Source: Ardenticatenaceae bacterium (GTDB lineage: Bacteria; Chloroflexota; Anaerolineae; Promineifilales; Promineifilaceae). From it: a DNA stretch of 64,000 bases. The translations under genes were made by a program, and so were the position numbers. Of this stretch, positions 8,544-17,071 are shown piece after piece (the stretch's first letter is position 1; every line of letters begins with the position of its first letter). The notes beneath the pieces were generated by a model. That model was given only the letters and a program-made list of their open reading frames with translations, was not told where the DNA came from and searched no databases. Where the stretch lies: assembly GCA_020634435.1 (NCBI GenBank), contig JACKBS010000006.1, positions 310,001 through 374,000 of the forward strand, written 5' to 3'.

Positions 8544-9095
8544 CTACTCTTTTGGCGGTGAGTCGTAGTCCAGCACATCTTTGCCCGCTTCAGTGGAGAG
8601 GATGTCCAGCGCGGCGGAAGCGCCTTCGCCGGCGGAGATGATGGCCTGGCTGCGGTTCATTTTGGTGCTGCGGCCGACTGCGTAGAGATTGGCAACGGCC
8701 GTTCGCCCATTCCGATCCACTTCCACACTCCGTCCCTCTTTGGTTAAACCCAAACTTTGGTTCAGCTTCACCCCTTTACCCTCGGCCAACACGACGTATT
8801 GGGCGCTGTGGATAGCGCCGTCCTCGGTGGTGACGGTGAAGCCGTCATCTGTTTTGGCCACTTCAGTGACCAGCGCATTTTCTAGCTTGGCACCAAAATC
8901 AGTGACCTGTTTGCGGGCAATTTCCTGGAAATCGCTGCCCAAAATTTTGGGGATGCCCAGGTAATTGTGTAGTTCTGCATAGTGCATGGCGGTTTTGTCT
9001 TGCCCAAAGACGGTCGTATCAATCCCCTTCTTGGCTAAAAACAAGGCACAGCTTAACCCAGCGGGGCCATCGCCCACAATAATTGCGTTTGTCAT
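8544..9095 (-). CDS. Short FAD-binding protein, thioredoxin-reductase-like, without NADPH domain
   Basis: 183 residues from ATG 9095, with GGAGG spaced well upstream. The N-terminal GDGPAGLS (about 8-15) is the dinucleotide-binding loop and the C-terminal NLYAVGRST...ISAGEGASAALDIL segment is the FAD-closing motif of thioredoxin reductases. The protein jumps from one to the other: the inserted NADPH domain and the CxxC redox pair of about 310-residue TrxR are absent. It is probably a flavoprotein taking electrons from a partner or binding FAD only. No break in the frame suggests decay; short homologues annotated as FAD-dependent oxidoreductases are known. Confidence 0.8.
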   Translation of the reverse strand: MTNAIIVGDGPAGLSCALFLAKKGIDTTVFGQDKTAMHYAELHNYLGIPKILGSDFQEIARKQVTDFGAKLENALVTEVAKTDDGFTVTTEDGAIHSAQYVVLAEGKGVKLNQSLGLTKEGRSVEVDRNGRTAVANLYAVGRSTKMNRSQAIISAGEGASAALDILSTEAGKDVLDYDSPPKE

Positions 9096-9200
9096 GGTTG
9101 CCTCCAATTTAAATGTTTAAATGAGTAAAATAGCTTTTTTATGATACCGCAGTTGGCTAATGTTGACTGCCGTCCGCTTTGGCGTATTTAAGGATTACTC

Positions 9201-9605
9201 ATGGTTTTCCCTGAAAAAGTTCCTGGTTTGCGATTGCTGCTTGGCGTGTGGCTGGTTTATACGGCCGTCTGGATCAGCCTCGAAGGGTCGTTGATGCAGG
9301 TAGTGATCATGGGCACGGCAACGGCCGTTTTGCTGTTGGGGCATGGTTGGCAGCGCTGGCTAGGTGGCAAGACGGTAGGGCGCGGAGTTGCGGTGTTGGT
9401 AACGGCCGTTTCTAGTGCCTTGCTCGGTGCGGGCAGCAGCTTGCTCACCTTTGTCTTCATGGCGGTTAAAACCGGCCTGCATGCCCACGGCCCCGAATTC
9501 ACCCAGGCGGAGATTGCCTGGGTGTGGGGCGTGCTGCCGTTGTGGACGGCCGTTTGCTTGCTGGTAGGTCTGGGATTGGGCCTGATTTGGGCGGGGAGTG
9601 ACTGA
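9201..9605 (+). CDS. Hypothetical four-helix membrane protein
   Basis: 134 residues from ATG 9201 with AAGGA upstream. There are about four hydrophobic segments (near 10-27, 30-47, 60-90 and 107-130) and no charged catalytic motif. I do not recognise the family. It carries four ACGGCCGT copies in 405 bases, the densest in the window, all in frame within hydrophobic codons for Thr-Ala-Val. It is divergent from the FAD protein and convergent with the translin gene. Confidence 0.65.
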   Translation: MVFPEKVPGLRLLLGVWLVYTAVWISLEGSLMQVVIMGTATAVLLLGHGWQRWLGGKTVGRGVAVLVTAVSSALLGAGSSLLTFVFMAVKTGLHAHGPEFTQAEIAWVWGVLPLWTAVCLLVGLGLGLIWAGSD

Positions 9606-9612
9606 TTTTCTG

Positions 9613-9688
9613 ACGCAAAGAGCGCAAAGATAGGAAAGAGGCAAAGGAGTTTTCCTTTGTTTTTCTTTTTTCCTTTGCGCCTTTGCGT
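9613..9688. terminator. Intergenic hairpin between convergent genes (CGCAAAGGCGCAAAG family)
   Basis: Imperfect arms at 9613-9629 and 9673-9688 enclose a T-rich loop between two convergent genes, so it probably limits read-through in both directions. Confidence 0.55.
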
Positions 9689-9695
9689 TAAATTT

Positions 9696-10328
9696 CTATC
9701 CCTTCAACCGATTTTCTACATTCTTCAACGCCTCTTCCAACTGCGCCTGACGCAGGCTGTTGGTCACGTCGCCACGGGTGCGCTCCAGGACGGCACGCAC
9801 GGTGTCAGTGCGGCGGCGTAGCCCGCCGGTGATGCTGTCGTTGAAGTCAAAGGTGACGAGCTGGCTGTAAATCTGGTCCATCACGTCCAGCAGCCGTTCG
9901 GCCTCGTCGCTGTGGCCGTGGCGGATGATGTCCAGAATGCGGCGGCGCAGCTCGGTGGCGGCTTCGGCCAGGCCGTTGAGCCAGGTGTTGCCTTCAGTGC
10001 CCAGCTCTTCTGGCGTGGGCAGGGGCAGGTCGCGCACCAGGGCGTAGGTGAGATTGGCCTCGACAAACTCCTTCACAGCATCTTGCGTGTAGCCTGCATG
10101 GTACAAATTCGGATAGTCACGCACGCCGTCAACCATCACCTGGGTGGCCTTCTTGGCCTCGGCAATGAGTGTTTCGGCCGCTTCCCACTCCTCACGGTGA
10201 ATGGCGCGAATGGATCGGGCGCACAGGCTGATAAGCTCGCGGGAGCGTTGGTAGGCGTGGTCGCGGGCGGTGTTGACTTGTTCAAATTCGGCACGAATCT
10301 GGTCGGCGGTTGTATCGAGTTGATCCAC
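9696..10328 (-). CDS. Translin family protein (predicted nucleic-acid binding)
   Basis: 210 residues starting at GTG 10328, with AAGGAG 7 bases upstream. It is almost entirely helical, with the translin-type acidic helix DAVKEFVEANLTYAL (about 80-95) and the RRRILDIIRHG helix (about 127-137). Bacterial and archaeal translins of this size are predicted RNA-binding proteins; eukaryotic translin forms the C3PO nuclease with TRAX. The acidic EFVEA segment could be a metal-binding site, but I cannot assert activity. It stands alone. Confidence 0.82.
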   Translation of the reverse strand: MDQLDTTADQIRAEFEQVNTARDHAYQRSRELISLCARSIRAIHREEWEAAETLIAEAKKATQVMVDGVRDYPNLYHAGYTQDAVKEFVEANLTYALVRDLPLPTPEELGTEGNTWLNGLAEAATELRRRILDIIRHGHSDEAERLLDVMDQIYSQLVTFDFNDSITGGLRRRTDTVRAVLERTRGDVTNSLRQAQLEEALKNVENRLKG

Positions 10329-10433
10329 AAGAGTCTCCTTGGTGGCTGGTGGTTGGTTACTCGTTTTCGTGCAGAGAATGCACGATTATCGTTTTCTTAG
10401 GTGGTGCCAGTATAGGTTGGGATGGGTAATTTT

Positions 10434-11282
10434 TCAACGAGATTGGCGGTTTTGCGCCGCGGCAATAAAGCCGAGCAAGGCGGCCGTGCCAGAAGTGGCT
10501 CCGGTCTGCAAAATATTTTGCAGTGGAGGTTGCCATTTTGCCTTGGCAAGCAGTGCTTTAACGAGTTCATGCCAGGTGTTGTGCGCTTCGCCACGGCCAG
10601 CGGTTTGCAGCCAGGCGGCTGAGAGTTGGGTGGTGCGCGGCACGGCCGTTTCCACCACAATTTTCGCCAAGTCCATCACCTGTTCCCTGGGTCGCGTCGC
10701 CCACAGGCCAAACAAAAAGCCCAGCAAAAAATCATCCCCGGCTGGGGTGAAGCCAGGACCGAGGCCAGCCAGTTTGGTAACGGCCGTTCGCCATTCATCT
10801 GAGTTTGCTGCAAAAAGGACGGTTTGCATCCCGGTCATGGCCGCCTGAAATTGTGCGTTAAAGTTTGCTGGACCAAGGCTGCCGAGGGTGCTGAGATGGG
10901 CGTGAACGGCCGTTTCCATTTCCGGTAAAACATCCTGCCAAACATCCTGACGTTTACGAAGCTGCTGCCAATCAGGGACGGGTTGCCACAGCTTCGCCTG
11001 ACGATACTCAATTTCCAGTGGGCCGATGGTGAGGCCGGTGGCGGTTCTGCTGATGTGAGCGTGGGGGGTGATGAGGTGGGGAAACGGCCGTTCCCCTTCA
11101 ACCACCAGCGAAAATGGGCCAGATTGAATTTGTGCCTGCACCACAGAAATAATCTCGCCCTCAGCATCGACTAAGTTAATGACCCGGTCGAACAGATGCA
11201 GCAGGGTAACCTCTGCGGGTTTTTGCAGCCATTGCTGCACGCGCGGCGTAAAATTTTGGGCAGTGACTTTCACATTTTCCAT
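10434..11282 (-). CDS. DUF2877 (AllH-like) family protein
   Basis: 282 residues. The diagnostic motif LGPGFTPAGDDFLLGFLFGLW (two parts, near residues 178-198) and a C-terminal helix-rich half with GRGEAHNTWHELV match DUF2877/AllH. AllH is associated with oxamate metabolism beside FdrA/AllFG, but no such partners are here, so the substrate is unknown. Start ATG 11282 has no clear ribosome site. It is divergent from the YbaK gene with about 70 bases between. Three ACGGCCGT copies lie inside it. Confidence 0.8.
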   Translation of the reverse strand: MENVKVTAQNFTPRVQQWLQKPAEVTLLHLFDRVINLVDAEGEIISVVQAQIQSGPFSLVVEGERPFPHLITPHAHISRTATGLTIGPLEIEYRQAKLWQPVPDWQQLRKRQDVWQDVLPEMETAVHAHLSTLGSLGPANFNAQFQAAMTGMQTVLFAANSDEWRTAVTKLAGLGPGFTPAGDDFLLGFLFGLWATRPREQVMDLAKIVVETAVPRTTQLSAAWLQTAGRGEAHNTWHELVKALLAKAKWQPPLQNILQTGATSGTAALLGFIAAAQNRQSR

Positions 11283-11353
11283 CGTGTCGTAATTGTAGCG
11301 GAGAATTTGACCGATTCGGCAAAACAGGCATCAGCTACTAAAATCTGGCCAGT

Positions 11354-11827
11354 ATGATTGTTTATGATCAAATTTTGACCTTGCTGCAAAACGAAAATGT
11401 GCCTTTTGAACTGCATGAACATGTGCCAGTGCGTACCGTGGCCGAGGTTGAGGAAAAACTACCGTTTCTGCTAGATAAAATGTTGAAGACCGTGGCTTTT
11501 CGGGTGAAAGACGGCCGTTTTGTTTTAGCGGGTCTGCGCGGACACGATCGTATCGATTACCGCCAGTTGGCCGTGTACTGCGGCGTCAACCGGCGCGCCA
11601 TCGCCAGCATGGCCCCCGATGCGGTGGAGGCGGAGCTGGGGTTTGAGGTCGGCGGCGTAGGGCCATTTGCCCTTCAGCCAGAGGTGACTGTGCTGCTGGA
11701 TGAGCAGTTGGCCGAGATGGGCACCGTCTACTGCGGCAGCGGTCGCAACACCGCCACGCTGGCCATCGACATCGACGATTTGCTGCGCGTTTGCGGCGGC
11801 GAAATGGTGAGTCTGGCGCGGGGCTGA
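11354..11827 (+). CDS. YbaK/EbsC-type aminoacyl-tRNA deacylase
   Basis: 157 residues, the usual size for stand-alone YbaK/ProX editing domains that hydrolyse misacylated tRNA. Visible landmarks are LDKMLKTVAFRVKDG with the conserved Lys (about 44), the EAELGFEVGGVGPF segment (about 94-107) and the GSGRNTATLAID strand near the C-terminus. The exact editing substrate cannot be told from sequence. It is followed closely by a glycosyltransferase gene whose ribosome site lies at the end of a repeat. Confidence 0.88.
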   Translation: MIVYDQILTLLQNENVPFELHEHVPVRTVAEVEEKLPFLLDKMLKTVAFRVKDGRFVLAGLRGHDRIDYRQLAVYCGVNRRAIASMAPDAVEAELGFEVGGVGPFALQPEVTVLLDEQLAEMGTVYCGSGRNTATLAIDIDDLLRVCGGEMVSLARG

Positions 11828-11847
11828 TTAGTGTGTATATAACGTTG

Positions 11848-11876
11848 GTAGGGGCAGGTCTCAGACCTGCCCCTAC
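11848..11876. repeat. Perfect hairpin repeat GTAGGGGCAGGTC
   Basis: 13-base perfect arms (11848-11860 and 11864-11876) with a 3-base loop. Sequences of this type are dispersed short repeats in many environmental genomes; read through in one frame it encodes GAGLRPAPT. The ribosome site of the next gene begins at its right edge. Confidence 0.8.
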
Positions 11877-11889
11877 AGGAGAGTTTTGT

Positions 11890-12642
11890 GTGCGAAGAAG
11901 TTTAACCATCTCCATGCCTGCCTTTAACGAGGCCGAAAATATCCCCGGAATGGTGGGCGATGTGCTGCGCGTGCTGCCCAATTTGGCCGATGATTTTGAG
12001 ATTATTGTGGTCGATGATGGCAGTCGGGACGATACGGCCGTTGTTACCCAACAACTTGCCGCCCAACATCCCCAACTGCGGTTGGTGCAGCATGAAGTGA
12101 ACAAGGGGTACGGAACGGCCGTACTCACCGGACTCACCCACGCCAGCAAAGAACTCGTCTTTTTCACCGATGCGGACCGCCAATTTGATTTGTCCGAGAT
12201 TGAAAAGCTGCTGGCCAAAATCGAAACGGCCGATCTTGTCGTCGGTTACCGCGCCCCGCGCCGCGATCCGTTCATGCGGCGGCTTAATGGCAAAGGGTGG
12301 AGCTGGCTGGTGACGCTGCTCTTCGGTTACACGGCCCGCGATATCGACTGCGCCTTCAAGCTGATGCGCCGCACTGTTATCGAGCAGCTGCAGGATGAAA
12401 TCACCTCCGGCGGCGCCACCTTCAGCGCTGAATTTTTGGTACGGGCCAAGCGTGCGGGCTTCAAAATTGCCGAAGTCCCGATTGTGGGGCATCGTCCGCG
12501 CGTGGCCGGCAATCCCACTGGCGCGAAACTCAGCGTCATTTTGCGAGCGTTCAGAGAATTGGTGCAGGTTCGGTTGGCGCTGCGGCGGGAGGCCAAACTT
12601 GTACGGCCTAAAGTGAAAAGAGAGAGGGGAACGGCCGTTTAG
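11890..12642 (+). CDS. Family 2 glycosyltransferase (dolichyl-phosphate mannose synthase-like)
   Basis: 250 residues from GTG 11890 with AGGAG at 11876-11880; a longer reading back through the hairpin repeat is rejected. The GT-A fold is clear: VVDDGSRDDT nucleotide loop (about 34-43), the TDADRQFD metal-binding DxD region (about 87-94) and GYRAPRRDPF. No C-terminal membrane helices follow, so it is a soluble or peripheral enzyme. It probably transfers a sugar from a nucleotide donor to a polyprenyl phosphate or lipid; donor and acceptor cannot be read. Confidence 0.88.
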   Translation: MRRSLTISMPAFNEAENIPGMVGDVLRVLPNLADDFEIIVVDDGSRDDTAVVTQQLAAQHPQLRLVQHEVNKGYGTAVLTGLTHASKELVFFTDADRQFDLSEIEKLLAKIETADLVVGYRAPRRDPFMRRLNGKGWSWLVTLLFGYTARDIDCAFKLMRRTVIEQLQDEITSGGATFSAEFLVRAKRAGFKIAEVPIVGHRPRVAGNPTGAKLSVILRAFRELVQVRLALRREAKLVRPKVKRERGTAV

Positions 12643-12708
12643 CTGTAGCAGAAGCATTTTTTCGTTTGTTAACGATGTTAAAGGCGAGTTTAGCATTGGA
12701 GGGATATC

Positions 12709-13728
12709 ATGGCTTTTAAGCAGATGTTGTTTGGCTTGCTGTTCGGAAGCTTGATTTTGTTGGGTCTTGTTACGGCCAGCTGGCAACGGCCGCTTTTTGC
12801 CAAAGAAATGGGGGCTGCTGATCCGCTGCTCTATTTGCCACTGATTTCTAACCCCATAGATTACCGTGTTGAGCTGTATCCAAGTGCCCAGAACATAGAA
12901 GAATACCGGTTGTTTTGTGGCAAACAGCATTTTCTCTCGGTGATAACACAAAATGGGACGTTTAATTTACGGCCTCATCCAGGCGAAGATATTAACGGCT
13001 GGGGTTCATCGCTTTACTTGCAGCCATTTTTCCCTAATGCCAGCTTGAAGCACACAACTGCACCTACAATTACAGTAACGGGCAATAATATTCAGATTCA
13101 GGCCGAAGGTTTTGTTTCGCTCAATGCTGATGAGACCTATGGCAGTTGGCTGGTTTCTCTTGCTTTAAGCTGTCAGCCATACAATAAGCAGGTTTCCGGG
13201 AGTGGAATTTATCAGATTTCATTAGACGGCTTGATGGCTCCCCACGGCGACCTGAATTTGTACCGCATCGCTAGCAACTACCTGATTGATGTGCCGCTGC
13301 TATCTGGTGGCAATGGGAATACAGGCGATATGGCAACTGTGTGGTACGCCTATGATGGTAGCGCCAACCATCAATGGACACCGACGCTCATCAACAATGC
13401 ACATTTTCCTAATGATGAAGCCGATCAGCTTATGGTAGAAGTTGAAGGCGCATGTAACGAGGTCGATACGGCCGCTCAAGGGTATGCCCCTATTGTCGCA
13501 GCCGCCAAACCTAGTCTTAAACTCACGCTTACTTCCCAAAATCCTGACGCCGGGGTTCGCTTCGGTGCTTTTTACGACACGAGTAAAAGTCAGGATTTCT
13601 GGGAAGATAATGTGGGGATTACCCCATTAGTCAATGTGAATTCACCCAATACCGATTTTGCTTTCAATGTTGAATTTATGTCAACTTCTGTGATAAGCGA
13701 CGGGCAAATTCCATGTTGGGGACCCTAG
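12709..13728 (+). CDS. Hypothetical secreted protein
   Basis: 339 residues with GGAGG 7 bases before ATG 12709. The signal peptide is about 1-30 (hydrophobic core 8-22), followed by LLYLPLISNP, a short motif common just after the signal in exported proteins of Chloroflexota. The rest is beta-rich with few Cys and no catalytic motif that I recognise. It has no ACGGCCGT, unlike its neighbours, which may mean recent arrival. Confidence 0.65.
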   Translation: MAFKQMLFGLLFGSLILLGLVTASWQRPLFAKEMGAADPLLYLPLISNPIDYRVELYPSAQNIEEYRLFCGKQHFLSVITQNGTFNLRPHPGEDINGWGSSLYLQPFFPNASLKHTTAPTITVTGNNIQIQAEGFVSLNADETYGSWLVSLALSCQPYNKQVSGSGIYQISLDGLMAPHGDLNLYRIASNYLIDVPLLSGGNGNTGDMATVWYAYDGSANHQWTPTLINNAHFPNDEADQLMVEVEGACNEVDTAAQGYAPIVAAAKPSLKLTLTSQNPDAGVRFGAFYDTSKSQDFWEDNVGITPLVNVNSPNTDFAFNVEFMSTSVISDGQIPCWGP

Positions 13729-13743
13729 AATGTATGGTGAATT

Positions 13744-14739
13744 TTACGCCTCTGGCGGTTCATATTCAGCCACAATTGCCAGCACCTGCGCTACCTCTTC
13801 GGCCGACATCGGACCAAACTGCAAGGCACTGGCGTTTTCTTCCACCTGTTTGGCATTTTTGAAGCCAGGAATCGGCACCATCCGCTCATCCAGCCCCCAA
13901 ATGTAGCAAATCGCTCCTTGAGCCATTGTGCGTCCACCTGTGGTGAAAACGCCACGCAGGGCTTCAACCGCACCAAGGCGACGCATAATATCCGCACCGG
14001 CAAAGTTCATCTGTGAGCGTATGTCATCGGTGGGGAAGGTGCTGCTGGGGGTGAATTTTCCAGTGAGTATGCCTCTGCTTAGCGGGTCTTTGTTCAGGCC
14101 AGCCAGGTTAAACTCTTGGCACAGCTGGCGCATTGCGGGATTGTCGTAGACGGCATTGAGGCGGAACTGGATGGCGGTGCAGTGCGCGCCGTCGGCAAAG
14201 ACGCGGGCGCGATCCACCAGATCGGTGCTCCAGCCATACCAGCGAATTTTGCCCTCCTGCACCAGTGTTTCCAGCTCGTCGCGCAATTTTAGCGCCAGTT
14301 CGGGATCGTATTGCGCTTCGTGAAGTTGGTAAATGTCGATGTAATCGGTTTGCAGGCGGCGCAAGCTGTTTTCCACATCCTGGCGCACATTTTTGAGGAT
14401 TTGGTCGTTGTCGCCGTAGACAATTTTGGTGGCCTCGTTGATGACGTGGCCAAACTTGGTAGCGATGACTACCTTGTCCCGGCGGCCAGCCAGCCCCTTG
14501 CCAACCACCACCTCGCTGTGGCCTGCGCCATAGTCGGCGGCCGTATCGAAGAGTGTAATGCCCAGGTCAACGGCCGTTTGAATCGCCCGAATCGACTCGG
14601 CATCATCCATTTTGCCCCAGCCCGCCCCAAAAGGGTCGCCATCTTTGGGTTTCATCTGATACGGGCTACCGATGGCCCAGCAGCCCATGCCTAGTGCGCT
14701 AACTTCCAAATCACTTTTACCCAGTTTTCGTGTAAACAT
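13744..14739 (-). CDS. Aldo/keto reductase
   Basis: 331 residues. It has the (beta/alpha)8 AKR pattern with the catalytic tetrad: Asp and Tyr in FDTAADYGAGHSE (about 60-72), Lys in VIATKFGHV (about 93-101) and His in DIYQLHEAQ. The N-terminal FTRKLGKSDLEVSALGMGCW is typical of the AKR11/Tas-like group that reduces aldehydes and ketones with NADPH. It is convergent with the secreted protein. A dispersed hairpin repeat lies in its upstream region. Confidence 0.92.
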   Translation of the reverse strand: MFTRKLGKSDLEVSALGMGCWAIGSPYQMKPKDGDPFGAGWGKMDDAESIRAIQTAVDLGITLFDTAADYGAGHSEVVVGKGLAGRRDKVVIATKFGHVINEATKIVYGDNDQILKNVRQDVENSLRRLQTDYIDIYQLHEAQYDPELALKLRDELETLVQEGKIRWYGWSTDLVDRARVFADGAHCTAIQFRLNAVYDNPAMRQLCQEFNLAGLNKDPLSRGILTGKFTPSSTFPTDDIRSQMNFAGADIMRRLGAVEALRGVFTTGGRTMAQGAICYIWGLDERMVPIPGFKNAKQVEENASALQFGPMSAEEVAQVLAIVAEYEPPEA

Positions 14740-14757
14740 AGGTTTTCCTTTGAAAAT

Positions 14758-14784
14758 GTAGGCCGGATTGCCAATCCGACCTAC
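14758..14784. repeat. Hairpin repeat GTAGGTCGGATTGG
   Basis: Near-perfect palindrome with arms GTAGGCCGGATTG and CCAATCCGACCTAC directly upstream of the aldo/keto reductase gene. It is a dispersed short-repeat type distinct from the other hairpins here. Confidence 0.75.
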
Positions 14785-14871
14785 GGTTTTCTTTGGGTAG
14801 ATTGCCAGTATAAAAAATTATCGGCAGGTTGGATGACACCCAGAAGGGTGCATGGCGGGGTGAGTTGGGTC

Positions 14872-15462
14872 TCAATCGGCGTTAAACAACGAGTCCATGC
14901 CGCGCATCGCTAATTGTTGGAACATCTCGTTGATGGTTTCGGGCGGATACGGCCGTTTCTCTTTCAGCCACCACACCATTACCGACAACATTCCTCCTGC
15001 CAAAAAATTGGTGATGACGGGCAAAGGAATGGGCAAATTTTCATCCTCGCCGAACATTTCTTGCAGGTGGTTTTGAATATCCATCATCATGTGCTGGCGG
15101 CCTGTTTCGATCATCACTTCGGCGCCGCCACCCTCAAACATCGCCTGGTGAAATTCATACGCTTCATTGGCGTGAAGAAAAAATTCGAAGCTGTGCAAGA
15201 TATGGGGTGATTCTTTGCTGGCTGTGGGTTCGGCTTCATGTTGTGGCGCATCCCAATGGGCCGTGTAGTTGGCAAAGTTGCTGGCCAGCAAATCCTCCTT
15301 GTCCTGAAAATGGGCGTAGAAGGTGGAGCGCCCCACATTGGCTCGGTCGATGATGTCTTGCACCGTGATTTTGTCGTATCGCTTCTCCAAAATAAGGCTT
15401 ACCAACGCTTCTTGAATGAGCTTGCGCGTGCGTTCGACCCGCCGGTCCGTTTTCTTGGTCAT
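14872..15462 (-). CDS. TetR/AcrR family transcriptional regulator
   Basis: 196 residues. The N-terminal HTH is clear: ALVSLILEKRYDKITVQDIIDRANVGRSTFYAHF in two parts at about 19-52. A helical ligand-binding domain follows. It is divergent from the methyltransferase-methyltransferase-CDF operon and separated from it by 150 bases holding a TTGTTCG-type dyad, so it probably represses that operon and itself. The inducer is unknown; a metal or a toxic compound would fit the operon. Confidence 0.9.
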   Translation of the reverse strand: MTKKTDRRVERTRKLIQEALVSLILEKRYDKITVQDIIDRANVGRSTFYAHFQDKEDLLASNFANYTAHWDAPQHEAEPTASKESPHILHSFEFFLHANEAYEFHQAMFEGGGAEVMIETGRQHMMMDIQNHLQEMFGEDENLPIPLPVITNFLAGGMLSVMVWWLKEKRPYPPETINEMFQQLAMRGMDSLFNAD

Positions 15463-15490
15463 TGGTCACTTTCCGTACAGTTTTGCCATT

Positions 15491-15578
15491 TTGTTCGATA
15501 CTGAATGGTTGCGGTGGATTGTTTGTTGACGGCCGTTTCCCCACCCTCTACACTCAAAAATATCGAACAATTTGTTCG
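15491..15578. promoter_or_regulatory. Candidate TetR operator (CGAACAA-T-TTGTTCG) with extra half-site
   Basis: A perfect 7-base dyad around one central base lies at 15564-15578 in the divergent intergenic region, with TATACAG-like sequence just downstream. A half-site TTGTTCGATA sits at 15491-15500 near the regulator start. Placement and symmetry fit a TetR dimer site controlling both directions. Confidence 0.6.
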
Positions 15579-15612
15579 GTAAAAAACAAATTATACAGGA
15601 AAGAGTACGGAA

Positions 15613-16287
15613 ATGAACCTTATTCAAAAAATTCACGGAAATGATGAGCATACCCACGATGGCCAGCCACACACGCACCAGGCCCCGTTTTGGGTGCGCT
15701 ATTACGACACGATTGTGGGCGTGGTCACCTTGGGGCGCACGCGCAAAGTGCACCAAAGCACGATTCAGTTGGCCAGGCTTCAATCGGGAGAAGCCATTTT
15801 GGATATCGGTTGCGGCACGGGCAAGCTAATTTTTGCGGCGGAAAAGGTGGTGGGATCGGCAGGAACGGCCGTTGGCCTGGACGTTGAGCCGGGCATGATC
15901 GAGCAAGCCAAAGCCAACGCCGCCAAAGCCCACAGTCACGCTACGTTCGGCGTTGCTTCCATAACCGAGATTCCCTATCCAGACAACAGCTTCGACGTGG
16001 TGACCAGCTCGCTGGTGTACCACCATCTAAACCAGGAGCAGAAGGTGGCAGGTTTGCAAGAAGTGGCGCGTGTGTTGAAGCCAAACGGCCGTTTCCTCAT
16101 CGTTGATCTCAATCCTACGCGGCGCGGCTTGGCAGTGCGCTTGCCGGGCCATAGTCGGTTGGCGCAAGAGGATTATGTTAGCCGCGAGGTAGTTGCGCAG
16201 CTGGCAGCGGCGGATTTTGCCAACATCACCGCCGGGGCACATCCCTTCAACCAGCTTTCCTATGCGCTGGGGGTAATAAATGCTTAG
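15613..16287 (+). CDS. Class I SAM-dependent methyltransferase with His-rich N-terminus
   Basis: 224 residues. Motif I ILDIGCGTGK is at about 62-71, LDVEPGMIEQAK follows as the acidic strand-2 end, and DVVTSSLVYHHL is post-motif II/III, as in UbiE/Methyltransf_11 proteins. The N-terminus carries several His (DEHTHDGQPHTHQ), unusual for this family and reminiscent of the downstream CDF exporter. ATG 15613 is preceded by AGGAAAGAG. It overlaps the next methyltransferase gene by 8 bases. Substrate unknown. Confidence 0.88.
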   Translation: MNLIQKIHGNDEHTHDGQPHTHQAPFWVRYYDTIVGVVTLGRTRKVHQSTIQLARLQSGEAILDIGCGTGKLIFAAEKVVGSAGTAVGLDVEPGMIEQAKANAAKAHSHATFGVASITEIPYPDNSFDVVTSSLVYHHLNQEQKVAGLQEVARVLKPNGRFLIVDLNPTRRGLAVRLPGHSRLAQEDYVSREVVAQLAAADFANITAGAHPFNQLSYALGVINA

Positions 16288-17065
16288 ACTCATCGCCAAA
16301 CTACACGGAATTGGCGTTGAAGAAACGCCGGACTACGGACTGGATGTTCCGAAATTGGCGAAGGGAACGGCCGTCTTCGGTGTCCTCTCCAGCGCGGTTG
16401 TGATTGCCCACGTGGTCGGCTTCATTTCCACTGGCATGTTCCTCACCCTGCGTAGCCTCACCGATTTGCCGCTGGGCGAACTGATCATGCTTACTGCTTT
16501 GAGCGTGTTGGCGATTTTGGCCTTTCTCGTTTCTGGCTTCATATTCTGGTCGAGCAAGCGGGGTAAATTCCACATGCGGGATCGGGTGATTGCCGGGCTA
16601 AATTTGCGCGGCGACGAGCAGGTGCTGGACGTGGGCTGCGGCAACGGCCTGCTGCTCATCGGTGCGGCGCAAAAATTAACCACGGGAACGGCCGTTGGCG
16701 TAGACATCTGGAATGAAAATCTGGAATCGCACAACAGCCAGGACGCCGTGCTGCAAAACGCTCGGTTGGCTGGTGTGGCGAACCACGTAGAAGTTCACAA
16801 TGCCGATGCGCGGGAGCTGCCTTTTGAAGATGCCAGTTTCGACGTGGTCACCAGCAGCCTGATGCTCCATCATCTGAACCAGGCAGACCAAGAAACGGCC
16901 GTGCAGCAGATGCTGCGCGTGCTCAAATCGGGCGGCAAACTGGTCATTGTGGAAGTCGCTTTTGCTGCCCGGTTACAGAAATTAGTGGGGGAGTTGGGCG
17001 GAACGGCCGTTCAGCGCGTGCCCCTTGGCTTGCCGGTTTACAAGCAAATTGTCGCCACCAAATAA
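16280..17065 (+). CDS. Membrane-anchored class I SAM-dependent methyltransferase
   Basis: 261 residues. Two hydrophobic helices near 31-57 and 68-90 precede the catalytic domain, whose motif I is VLDVGCGNG (115-123). A SSLMLHHLNQ loop like that of the upstream enzyme suggests the two are paralogues, but this one is anchored to the membrane. The operon partners are a soluble methyltransferase (8-base overlap) and a CDF exporter (6-base gap). Confidence 0.87.
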   Translation: MLRLIAKLHGIGVEETPDYGLDVPKLAKGTAVFGVLSSAVVIAHVVGFISTGMFLTLRSLTDLPLGELIMLTALSVLAILAFLVSGFIFWSSKRGKFHMRDRVIAGLNLRGDEQVLDVGCGNGLLLIGAAQKLTTGTAVGVDIWNENLESHNSQDAVLQNARLAGVANHVEVHNADARELPFEDASFDVVTSSLMLHHLNQADQETAVQQMLRVLKSGGKLVIVEVAFAARLQKLVGELGGTAVQRVPLGLPVYKQIVATK

Positions 17066-17071
17066 AACAGT

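Noticed and set aside
11902..12951. 349-residue leftward frame over the glycosyltransferase
   Set aside because: Antisense to a well-supported GT2 gene; no motif.
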